A stretch of DNA of 64,000 nt from Paraburkholderia dinghuensis (GTDB lineage Bacteria; Pseudomonadota; Gammaproteobacteria; Burkholderiales; Burkholderiaceae), in NCBI RefSeq assembly GCF_003837865.1, contig NZ_RQIS01000012.1, positions 21,570-85,569 of the forward strand, given 5' to 3'. The notes below the pieces were generated by a model. The model made no database searches, was not told where the DNA came from, and was given only the letters and a program-made list of their open reading frames with translations. The translations under genes and the position numbers were made by a program. This document shows positions 17,180-24,727 of the stretch, piece by piece (the first letter of the stretch is position 1; the number at the start of each line of letters is the position of its first letter).

Positions 17180-17220
17180 GCCAGGCGTAGCGCTGCGCGT
17201 CCACCTCTCCGGAAGCGCAG
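17163..17220 (+). promoter_or_regulatory. Candidate attenuator-type RNA hairpins in the leuA leader
   Basis: CGCTACG (17163-17169, inside the last Leu codons) can pair with CGTAGCG (17186-17192), just past the leader stop. CTGCGC (17193-17198) can pair with GCGCAG (17215-17220). A ribosome stalled at the CTA codons would disrupt the first stem. I do not see a strong G+C hairpin with a U-tract between here and leuA, so the regulated step may be Rho-dependent termination or translation rather than classical termination. Confidence 0.4.
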
Positions 17221-17326
17221 TCCTCCCAAGCAGTTCCCGCAGTACCTCCAAACCGTAGTTCCTTTTACAACCTGTCTGTCGTCTGCATTCGTCCGTTTAC
17301 CGTTCGGACGAACCGCGAGGATCAAA

Positions 17327-17524
17327 ATGCACGTTGCATGGGCGGCTTTTGCCACATCGATCACGTTTGCTTCCGGAGCGGCCACCGCCGCCGCGTTTGC
17401 ATTCGCCATCGTCGCCCGTTCGCTCGATGTTTCGCGCACCGTGCACCGCCGCCAGAGGACCAGCCGCCCGCTGCCGGCCGCCATCGCACACGACAGAACG
17501 AACGAGACTCGCCATGTTGCGTAA
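17327..17524 (+). CDS. Small hydrophobic ORF overlapping the leuA start
   Basis: The 65-residue ORF has a good ribosome-binding site (GAGG at 17317-17320, 6 nt before the ATG). Residues 4-31 are hydrophobic (Ala/Phe-rich, one possible membrane helix), the rest is basic and polar. Its stop codon (TAA at 17522-17524) lies 11 bp inside leuA, so it could couple translation of leuA to its own. It resembles no family I know. It could be a real small protein, a second regulatory ORF, or a chance frame. Confidence 0.35.
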   Translation: MHVAWAAFATSITFASGAATAAAFAFAIVARSLDVSRTVHRRQRTSRPLPAAIAHDRTNETRHVA

Positions 17525-19160
17525 CCCTGCCGAGAAGTACCGTCCCTTCCCCGCCATCCGTTTGAACGGCCGCCGATGGCCGACCCGCACCATCGAGCGC
17601 GCGCCGGTCTGGATGAGCACCGACCTGCGCGACGGCAATCAGTCGCTCATCGAGCCGATGAGCATTGCGCAAAAGACCGAATTCTTCGACATGCTGGTCG
17701 CGATCGGCTTCAAGGAAATCGAAGTCGGATTCCCGTCTGCCTCGCAGACCGACTTCGATTTCGTGCGCAAGCTGATCGAGGAGATGCGCATCCCCGACGA
17801 TGTGACGATCGAAGTGCTCGTGCAGTCGCGTGAAGACCTGATCGCGCGCACGTTCGAGGCGCTCGACGGCGCGCCGCGCGCGATCGTGCACCTCTACAAC
17901 GCGATCTGCCCATCGTTCCGCAAGATCGTGTTCGGGCAATCGAAGGATGAGGTCAAGGCGCTCGCCGTGGAAGGCACGCGCATCGTCCGCGAGCACGCCG
18001 ACGCGCGCCCCGGCACGCACTGGACCTACGAGTACTCGCCCGAAACGTTCAGCATGGCTGAGCTTTCGTTCGCGCGCGAAGTCTGCGACGCCGTCGCGCA
18101 GACCTGGCGCCCGACCCGCGATCACAAGATGATCGTCAATCTTCCGGCCACGGTCGAAGCCGCGACGCCGAACGTCTACGCCGACCAGATCGAGTGGATG
18201 GACCGCAACCTCGCGTACCGCGACAGCATCGTGCTCTCCGTGCATCCGCACAACGATCGCGGCACGGCTGTCGCCGCCGCCGAGATGGCGCTGCTCGCGG
18301 GCGCGGACCGCATCGAAGGCTGTCTGTTCGGCAACGGCGAGCGCACGGGCAACGTCGACCTCGTCACCCTCGCGATGAACCTCTACACGCAGGGCGTCGA
18401 TCCGGGCCTCGACTTCTCCGACATCGACGCCGTGCGCCGCGTTGTCGAGCGCTGCAATCAATTGCCGGTGCATCCGCGCCACCCGTATGCGGGCGACCTC
18501 GTGTTCACCGCGTTCTCCGGCTCGCATCAGGACGCGATCCGCAAGGGCTTCGCGCAGCAGCAGCCCGGCGCGCTCTGGGAAGTGCCCTATCTCCCGATCG
18601 ATCCCGCCGACCTCGGACGCAGCTACGACGCGGTGATCCGCGTGAACAGCCAGTCGGGCAAGGGCGGCGCGACGTATCTGCTCGAACGCGGCATGGGGTT
18701 CACGCCGCCGCGCCGCGTGCAGATCGAGTTCAGCCACGCCGTGCAGGCGGCCGCCGACGACTCGGGTGAAGAAGTCACCGGCGACGCCATCTGCGCACTC
18801 TTCGCGCGTGAATACTTCGAGACACGCGGTCCGGCGGCGCAAGTTGGCGCGGGCCGCGTGCGCTGGCAGGGCCGCGACATCGCGGTGCCGGCGTCGGCCG
18901 AGAGCCATGAGGCGTATGCGCAGGCCGTCGTGGCCGCCATTGCGGCGGCATCGGGTGAGGCGATCGAGATCACGTCGTTCGAAACCGCGCGTACGGCGCA
19001 GGGCGCTACGGCGATGTTCATCGGATGCCGCGTCGGCGCGCAGGCGATCCGTCACGGCGTGGGAATCGCCGACGACGCCGCACACGCGACGATCGCCGCC
19101 GTCGTGAGCGGTGTGAACCGCGCGTCGTGGCCGCCTGTCGATCGGCGCGCCGCGGCCTGA
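17514..19160 (+). CDS. leuA: 2-isopropylmalate synthase
   Basis: LeuA condenses acetyl-CoA with 2-oxoisovalerate in the first committed step of leucine synthesis. The 548-residue protein is of the long yeast/actinobacterial-like type (starts MLRNPAEKYRPFP), with the catalytic STDLRDGNQSLIEPM, the metal motif SVHPHNDRGTAVAAAEMALLAGADRIEGCLFGNGERTGN, and a C-terminal LeuA allosteric domain. The ATG at 17514 follows a weak GAG site and overlaps the 65-codon ORF. The 400-nt leader with a Leu-rich mini-ORF suggests leucine-responsive control. leuB/C/D are not in the window. Confidence 0.96.
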   Translation: MLRNPAEKYRPFPAIRLNGRRWPTRTIERAPVWMSTDLRDGNQSLIEPMSIAQKTEFFDMLVAIGFKEIEVGFPSASQTDFDFVRKLIEEMRIPDDVTIEVLVQSREDLIARTFEALDGAPRAIVHLYNAICPSFRKIVFGQSKDEVKALAVEGTRIVREHADARPGTHWTYEYSPETFSMAELSFAREVCDAVAQTWRPTRDHKMIVNLPATVEAATPNVYADQIEWMDRNLAYRDSIVLSVHPHNDRGTAVAAAEMALLAGADRIEGCLFGNGERTGNVDLVTLAMNLYTQGVDPGLDFSDIDAVRRVVERCNQLPVHPRHPYAGDLVFTAFSGSHQDAIRKGFAQQQPGALWEVPYLPIDPADLGRSYDAVIRVNSQSGKGGATYLLERGMGFTPPRRVQIEFSHAVQAAADDSGEEVTGDAICALFAREYFETRGPAAQVGAGRVRWQGRDIAVPASAESHEAYAQAVVAAIAAASGEAIEITSFETARTAQGATAMFIGCRVGAQAIRHGVGIADDAAHATIAAVVSGVNRASWPPVDRRAAA

Positions 19161-19331
19161 CGCGACAAGGCAGGCGTACGCCGCCCGGAACAGTTCAGCG
19201 GGGGGCGGCTCAAATCAGGAAGTCCGGCGGGAGATGCAGCAGGTGGCGTAGTTGGGCGCCAGGGGCCAAACAGGTCGCTGGCGCAAGCCCGGAGCGTTCA
19301 GAAGACGCTCTGGAAATGGGGCTTACCGGCC

Positions 19332-19715
19332 TCAGTCGAGCGCACAACGCGTCGCCTGCCAGGCGAGCAGACGCCAGTGGCCGTCCTCCTGGGTCTGGAT
19401 GGCCGTATAGGCGATCGGAAAAAGCAGCGCGCCGTTGTTGGCTTCCATCTCGATCAGCGCGCGGCCGGAGACGACGCACGTCTCGCGCCCCACCGGCAGC
19501 ACGTCCTGCGACTGGATCTCGATCTGGCGGTAGCGGCGGCGGCCCGCCGTGATCGCGTCGATGAACTGCTGCTTGGTTTCGCGTTTGCCGTTCGTATGCA
19601 CGTAGATCACGTTGTCCGACAGCAACTCGTCCAGCGACGTGCCGTCGGCATCCACCATCGCACGAAACCGTTCGCGTTCAAGCCCGCGAATCGCATCGAT
19701 CACTTTCGCCGCCAT
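19332..19715 (-). CDS. NTF2-like (SnoaL/DUF4440 type) protein
   Basis: The 127-residue protein has the NTF2-like pattern: an N-terminal helix (RGLERERFRAMVDADGTSLDELLSDN), then VIYVHTNGKRETKQQFIDAI, and a curved beta-sheet ending DGHWRLLAWQATR. Such proteins bind small hydrophobic molecules or act as dimeric isomerase-like enzymes; no function can be assigned. Monocistronic and convergent with leuA. Confidence 0.75.
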   Translation of the reverse strand: MAAKVIDAIRGLERERFRAMVDADGTSLDELLSDNVIYVHTNGKRETKQQFIDAITAGRRRYRQIEIQSQDVLPVGRETCVVSGRALIEMEANNGALLFPIAYTAIQTQEDGHWRLLAWQATRCALD

Positions 19716-20141
19716 TGCTCGAACTCCCTGCGCGAAAATCCGGGCCAGCGCCTCGGACTCGCGCCGATGATGTACCGCACGCGTCTGGCTGAAATTTATA
19801 CCAGGAATTGCGGCATGGATACTCGCGATGAAACAGTCGTGAGCGCCAACGCGAATCGTTCATGCACGGCAAATCTGGCCCCTTGGTTGATGTGAAAGCC
19901 GGCCCGTTTGGCGAACGCGCCCGAACGTCGCAGTGCGGGACTTTCCATCAATTCCGAATGTCTACTCAAGACATTCTGCAGTAAGGCACATCGCGACGCC
20001 TGACGGCGGTACAAACGGTGCGCCTTTCACAAACCGGCCCTTATTTCGGTTCTCGCCACTGGCGCTGGAACCTGAATCTAGAGGGTTTACTCGCCATCAT
20101 CGGGCGCAGGTGCCCCTGAGGGCCGTCAGGCCCGTCGAGTA
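19716..20141. other. Long non-coding stretch upstream of rpoH
   Basis: No convincing gene. It contains a perfect 8-bp inverted repeat GAATGTCT-ACTCA-AGACATTC (19956-19976), operator-like in size, without an obvious neighbour it would serve other than the NTF2-like gene or rpoH. Confidence 0.4.
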
Positions 20142-20193
20142 AGGTTCCGCACAAATCTATCGAAACAAAATATCGATAGCAATCGCGGAACCT
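20142..20193. repeat. Long interrupted palindrome upstream of rpoH
   Basis: AGGTTCCGC (20142-20150) and GCGGAACCT (20185-20193) form 9-bp outer arms. Inside them CTATCG (20157-20162) and CGATAG (20174-20179) form 6-bp inner arms around an A/T-rich loop. The whole 52-bp structure ends 24 bp before the CIRCE element, in the likely promoter region of rpoH. Confidence 0.55.
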
Positions 20194-20217
20194 ATGAACC
20201 CTGACAGACTCCAAGTA

Positions 20218-20244
20218 TTAGCACTCGGTGGACCGGAGTGCTAA
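20218..20244 (+). promoter_or_regulatory. CIRCE element (HrcA operator) upstream of rpoH
   Basis: TTAGCACTC, nine bases, GAGTGCTAA: an exact match to the CIRCE consensus bound by the repressor HrcA. It ends 54 bp before the rpoH start codon. HrcA-CIRCE normally represses groESL/dnaKJ; here it would place the heat-shock sigma factor itself under HrcA. hrcA is not in the window. Confidence 0.92.
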
Positions 20245-20298
20245 CATCCACCGTGGAGTCGAAGTCTGACTTTTGCAAGATACTGAGGAGATCGCTAC

Positions 20299-21240
20299 GT
20301 GAGCAACGCAATGGCAATGACCCTTCCTGGTACGCTGAGCCCGACGCCGGCCAAGGCGGCGGGGTCAGGCGTGCTGGCGCTCGCGAATCAATCGTTGCTG
20401 CCCGGCCAGCTGGGCAACATCGACGCGTACATTCAGGCAGTCAACCGGATCCCGATGTTGACGCCGCAAGAAGAGCGCCAGTTCGCAACTGAATATCGGG
20501 AACAGAACAGTCTCGAGGGCGCGCGGCGCCTCGTGCTGTCGCACCTGCGTCTCGTGGTCTCGATTGCGCGCAACTATCTCGGTTACGGCCTGCCGCACGC
20601 CGACCTGATCCAGGAAGGCAACATCGGCCTGATGAAGGCCGTGAAGCGCTTCGACCCCGAGCAGAACGTCCGGCTCGTGTCTTACGCCATGCACTGGATC
20701 AAGGCTGAGATCCACGAATACATCCTGCGCAACTGGCGCATGGTGAAGGTCGCCACGACCAAGGCGCAGCGCAAGCTGTTCTTCAACCTTCGCAGCCACA
20801 AGCAGGGCCTGCAGTCGTTCACGCCCGAGGAAATCGAAGGCCTCGCGCAGGAACTGAACGTGAAGCGCGAAGAAGTGGTCGAGATGGAAACGCGTCTGTC
20901 CGGCGCGGACATCGCGCTGGAAAGCCAGTCCGACGATGGCGAAGAATCGTTCGCGCCCATCGCCTGGCTCGCCGACTCGCACAGCGAGCCGACCGCCGTT
21001 CTGGCCGCGCGTCAGAACGATCGTCTGCAGTCGGACGGGATTGCGAGCGCGCTGGAAGCACTCGACGCGCGCAGCCGCCGCATCATCGAAGCGCGTTGGC
21101 TGAACGTCGACGACGACGGCTCGGGCGGCTCGACGCTGCACGAACTGGCCGACGAGTTCGGCGTCTCGGCGGAGCGAATTCGCCAGATTGAAGCGAGTGC
21201 AATGAAGAAGATGCGCACCACGCTCGCTGACTATAGCTAA
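20299..21240 (+). CDS. rpoH: RNA polymerase heat-shock sigma factor RpoH (sigma-32)
   Basis: The 313-residue protein has the RpoH box QRKLFFNLR, region 2 (HLRLVVSIARNYLGYGLPHADLIQEGNIGLMKAV...), and region 4.2 (FGVSAERIRQIEASAMKKM). The start is GTG at 20299, preceded by GAGGAG at 20284-20289; an ATG four codons... further in (20308) is the alternative. The neighbouring CIRCE element indicates repression by HrcA under normal conditions. Followed by a strong terminator. Confidence 0.96.
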   Translation: MSNAMAMTLPGTLSPTPAKAAGSGVLALANQSLLPGQLGNIDAYIQAVNRIPMLTPQEERQFATEYREQNSLEGARRLVLSHLRLVVSIARNYLGYGLPHADLIQEGNIGLMKAVKRFDPEQNVRLVSYAMHWIKAEIHEYILRNWRMVKVATTKAQRKLFFNLRSHKQGLQSFTPEEIEGLAQELNVKREEVVEMETRLSGADIALESQSDDGEESFAPIAWLADSHSEPTAVLAARQNDRLQSDGIASALEALDARSRRIIEARWLNVDDDGSGGSTLHELADEFGVSAERIRQIEASAMKKMRTTLADYS

Positions 21241-21283
21241 GCGCTTTCAAAGGCCCGCGTGGGCCGTAAAGCGGTATGCGATG

Positions 21284-21314
21284 GCCCCGCCTCTTTTCAG
21301 AGGCGGGGCTTTTT
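21284..21314 (+). terminator. Intrinsic terminator after rpoH
   Basis: GCCCCGCCTCT (21284-21294) pairs with AGAGGCGGGGC (21299-21309), loop TTTC, followed by TTTTT. Confidence 0.87.
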
Positions 21315-21465
21315 ATTGGCTCTTCGCGGATTTCCGGGGGAGACAGCTTGCGGACAAGCTGTGGTCGAGCACGATTAGCCGTTCGATCCCACGACGTCGT
21401 TGACACTGAAGAGTCACTAGACGGCCCGAAAGCACCCGCTCAGTTTTAACGACCACCGGTCTCGA

Positions 21466-21771
21466 TCAACCGAGTACGGGACGGAAAAAGCTACGCTCGT
21501 AACTAATGACGCATCGTGTCTCATCGGCGTACTTGAAGGCTGCCACGCATTCTGGATCGACCTTGGAGCGATTCCGATATTCCTCATAGGCCGCCAGATT
21601 AGGAAACGAAAACAAAGCCAGTGCAATGTTGTTCGCCCCCTCGGCCGGCAAGAAGTAGCCGTGATGCTGGCCGCCGAATTTCTGGACAAGCGGGATCCAC
21701 ATCTTTCCGTAGGTTTCGAATTCATCCAGCTTCGTGGCATCAACGACGTAGCGTACGTAGCAAGTAATCAT
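21466..21771 (-). CDS. NIPSNAP family protein
   Basis: The 101-residue protein starts MITCYVRYVVDATKLDEFETYGKMW and contains HHGYFLPAEGANNIALALFSFPN and ERSFFRPVLG, the pattern of bacterial NIPSNAP (dimeric alpha-beta barrel) proteins, whose function is mostly unknown. Base composition here (roughly half G+C) is lower than in the surrounding core genes. It occupies, with the next 320 bp of unexplained sequence, the place next to nagF where nagE would be expected. Confidence 0.75.
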   Translation of the reverse strand: MITCYVRYVVDATKLDEFETYGKMWIPLVQKFGGQHHGYFLPAEGANNIALALFSFPNLAAYEEYRNRSKVDPECVAAFKYADETRCVISYERSFFRPVLG

Positions 21772-22094
21772 CGCAAAGACTCAAGTGACCAAAGGGCGAA
21801 GCTACGCACTCGCGCGCAGCTCGTCAATATGGGCCAGCAAACCCGTTTGACCGCTGCAGTTCAATTAGCGCCTTTCCTGATGTTGTGTGATGAGCGTCTG
21901 TGAAGGAGCGAACAGCGCGCTTCCCCGGACATCTGCAGGAACATCTTTCTTTCCGTGTCTGCAATGGCCACTTGGATCTCGTTGATCCTGCTCGTGCCCC
22001 CCAAAAATCGGCACCGAGACGCCGAGTTTTTTACCAGGCATACCTGACTGGCAAGATACCCGCCTGCACGACGGGCTTCTTTTCGCGCTACCGT
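21772..22094 (-). other. Unexplained 320-bp stretch downstream of nagF, possible gene remnant
   Basis: No complete gene. On the minus strand one frame is open from about 22050 to 21866 without an ATG at its head and encodes a plausible-looking peptide containing SRINEIQVAIADTERKMFLQ. Its composition is less GC-rich than nagF. I could not assign it to a family. It may be the end of a decayed gene. Confidence 0.3.
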
Positions 22095-24689
22095 TTATTC
22101 GAGCGGCCAGTTGCCACGACTCGCGGCGCGCACGGCCTGAGCCGATTCGAGTGCGAGCGCCTCCTGCGCGCGCTCGTGGCAAAACTTCCAGTCGAGGGTA
22201 CGCAAGCGCGCCTTGACGGCCGGCACTGCGCCCGGATCGACGGACAACTCTGTCACGCCGAGCCCAACGAGCAGCGGCACTGCCACCAGATCGCCCGCGA
22301 GCGCGCCGCAAACGCCGACCCACTTGCCATGCTTTTCGGCACCTTGCACCGTCGCCGCGATGAGGCGCAACACGGCCGGATGCAGCCCGTCCGCTTGCGT
22401 GGCGAGGTCGGGCCGGCCTCGGTCCATCGCGAGGGTGTACTGCGTCAGGTCGTTTGTGCCGAGCGAGAGGAAATCCGCGTGCTCGGCGATCTGATCGGCA
22501 AGCAACGCCGCCGACGGCACCTCGATCATCACGCCCACTTCAACGGGCGCGGAGCGACCCAGCTCGCGCGAGATGGTATCGATGCGCTCGCGCACTCGCA
22601 CGACTTCGCCGGAATCGGTGACCATCGGCAGCATGATGCGCACGGCCCCCTCCGGACGCACAGCGACGAGGCCACGCAACTGATCGTCGAGCAGATCCGG
22701 GCGCACTTGCGCGAGGCGGATGCCGCGCAGGCCGAGCGCCGGATTCGGCTCGGGCGGCAGCGTCAGGTAATCGACTTCCTTGTCGGCACCGACGTCGAGC
22801 GTGCGGATGATCGCCGTGCGGCCCGCCAACGCTTTGACGATCGCCTGGTAGCTCTCGCGATGCTCTTCGACCGTCGGCGCCGTTTTGCGGTGGATAAACA
22901 TCAATTCGGTGCGCAAAAGGCCCACGGCGTCCGCGCCGTTTTCGACGGCCGCGTGGGCGTCCTCGAGCGTCGCGATGTTCGCCGCCACTTCGATCGAGCG
23001 GCCATCGCGCGTCGTGACCCGCTGTTGTGACGCATGGCGGTCGGCTTCGCGCACTCGCGCAAGACGCTGACGCTCGGCACGCGCACGCTCGATGTCGGCC
23101 GGGGTCGGCGCCCACGAAAGGCGGCCCTCGTCCGCGTCCACGATCACCTGCGTGCCCTCGGGAATCGCGCGCAGCCCGTCTCCAATCGCGACGAGCGCCG
23201 CAATGCCCGCCTGGCGCGCGATGATCGCTGCGTGTGAGGTCGCACCGCTGTGCGCCATCACGAGCGCCGTGACGCGCTTGCGCTCCAGTGCCGCGAGATC
23301 GGACGGCGTGAATTCATCGGCGGCGAGCACGGTTTCTTCGGGCAGCGCGCGCGCCGCCGTGTTCGCGTAGCCGAGCGCGCGCAGCACGCGCTTTTCGATA
23401 TCGCGCAGGTCGGCGGCACGATCCGCGAGCAGCGGATCGTCGACCTTGCCAAGCACTGCGATCTGCGCGCGGATCGCTTCGTGCAAAGCGTAGCCCGCGC
23501 TCTTGCCGAGGCCGATGAGGTGGCGTACGTCGTCGATGAGCGTCGGGTCTTCGAGTAGCACGCGATGCATCGTGAAGATGCCCGCTTCGCCGATTGCACC
23601 GCGTTGCGATGCGGCGCGCACGTCGCCGTTCAGTTCGGCGTCGACGGCGGCGATGGCCTTGTCGAGCGCGCCGCTCTCCGACGCTGGGCTGCCGCTCGCG
23701 AGTTCGGGCGGCGTGACGGCCGCATCATGCCAGCGCACGAATGTGCCGACCGCGATACCGGGCGACGCGCACACGCCCGAGAGCGTGTGCGAAGGCGCAT
23801 TCGCGGCCGCTGTCTGAGGTGCGGCAGCGACCGCCGCGCGCGGCACAGGCGAGAGTCGCCTGGCAGGCACTTCGCCGCCCTCGCCCGGCGCTTCGCGCGT
23901 CAATTCGTTGGCGGCTGCGTCGACGGCCTTCTGCGCGTCGTGGCCGATGCCGACCAGTTCGACCGTCGCCCCCTCGCCCGCACCGAGAGCGAGCAGGCCG
24001 ACCACGCTCTCGATAGCGGCCTTACGCTCGCCGAAGCGCACTTCCACGCGCGCGTCGAAACCGCGCGCAGCCTCGCGCGCCCGCGCGGCGGGCCTCGCGT
24101 GCAGGCCGCCTGCGTGCGTGAGCGTGACGTTCTTGCGCGCTTCGGTCTCGACGGGGGACGTGTCGCCTGCGGGCGGCTCGGCACCTTCGCGCAGGCGCAG
24201 TACGAGCAGCGGCGAGACGCCCGCCTCAACGTTATCCGCTTGCGTGCGCGCAACCACTTCGAACGCATCGGAATTTGCGATTGCCACCACCGAGACAAGA
24301 CTAGGCGCTTCGTTCGCAATGACGTCGAGATCGAACGCGATCAGCAGATCACCGCGACGCACCTGCGCGCCCTGCGCGACCTTGGGGTGGAAGCCCTTGC
24401 CGTGCAGCTCGAGCGTATCGATGCCGATATGCACAAGCACCTGCGCGCCTTCGGCCGTCTGCAGCGTAACGGCGTGGCCGGTGCGAGCGAGGTGCATGAC
24501 GATGCCGTCACACGGCGCAACCAGCCGCCCGACAACCGGATCGACGGCGACTCCGTCACCGAACAAGCCTTCGGAGAACACCGGATCGGGCACCTCGGCG
24601 AGCGGCACGACTCGGCCGGTGAGCGGCGAGACGAGCGCGATGTCACCCGCTGCCGATTGAACCGATTGAACCTGATGAACCGGATTCAT
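22095..24689 (-). CDS. nagF: PTS multiphosphoryl transfer protein EIIA(Glc-like)-HPr-EI, N-acetylglucosamine type
   Basis: The 864-residue protein fuses three PTS domains. Residues 15-170: EIIA of the glucose family, active His87 in LVHIGIDTLELHG. Residues 185-275: HPr, active His197 in GGLHARPAA. Residues about 300-864: enzyme I, with active His in SGATSHAAIIAR, PEP-site GTNDLTQYTLAMDR and the C-terminal Cys in GVCGALAGD. It passes phosphate from PEP to a GlcNAc permease. The ATG at 24689 begins the EIIA domain; the same frame stays open to 25175 only because it shadows nagB. The matching EIIBC permease (nagE) is not adjacent. Confidence 0.92.
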   Translation of the reverse strand: MNPVHQVQSVQSAAGDIALVSPLTGRVVPLAEVPDPVFSEGLFGDGVAVDPVVGRLVAPCDGIVMHLARTGHAVTLQTAEGAQVLVHIGIDTLELHGKGFHPKVAQGAQVRRGDLLIAFDLDVIANEAPSLVSVVAIANSDAFEVVARTQADNVEAGVSPLLVLRLREGAEPPAGDTSPVETEARKNVTLTHAGGLHARPAARAREAARGFDARVEVRFGERKAAIESVVGLLALGAGEGATVELVGIGHDAQKAVDAAANELTREAPGEGGEVPARRLSPVPRAAVAAAPQTAAANAPSHTLSGVCASPGIAVGTFVRWHDAAVTPPELASGSPASESGALDKAIAAVDAELNGDVRAASQRGAIGEAGIFTMHRVLLEDPTLIDDVRHLIGLGKSAGYALHEAIRAQIAVLGKVDDPLLADRAADLRDIEKRVLRALGYANTAARALPEETVLAADEFTPSDLAALERKRVTALVMAHSGATSHAAIIARQAGIAALVAIGDGLRAIPEGTQVIVDADEGRLSWAPTPADIERARAERQRLARVREADRHASQQRVTTRDGRSIEVAANIATLEDAHAAVENGADAVGLLRTELMFIHRKTAPTVEEHRESYQAIVKALAGRTAIIRTLDVGADKEVDYLTLPPEPNPALGLRGIRLAQVRPDLLDDQLRGLVAVRPEGAVRIMLPMVTDSGEVVRVRERIDTISRELGRSAPVEVGVMIEVPSAALLADQIAEHADFLSLGTNDLTQYTLAMDRGRPDLATQADGLHPAVLRLIAATVQGAEKHGKWVGVCGALAGDLVAVPLLVGLGVTELSVDPGAVPAVKARLRTLDWKFCHERAQEALALESAQAVRAASRGNWPLE

Positions 24690-24727
24690 CAGACGGAACT
24701 CCCAATGCGTTCCAACAACCTCCCAAT

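Noticed and set aside
17220..17326. Classical Rho-independent terminator in the leuA leader
   Set aside because: CCTTTTAC near 17262 is the only T-run and no stable G+C hairpin precedes it.
17361..19085. 574-codon minus-strand frame opposite leuA
   Set aside because: Composition is that of an antisense shadow (Arg/Asp/His/Val-rich), no ribosome-binding site, no family; leuA is certain.
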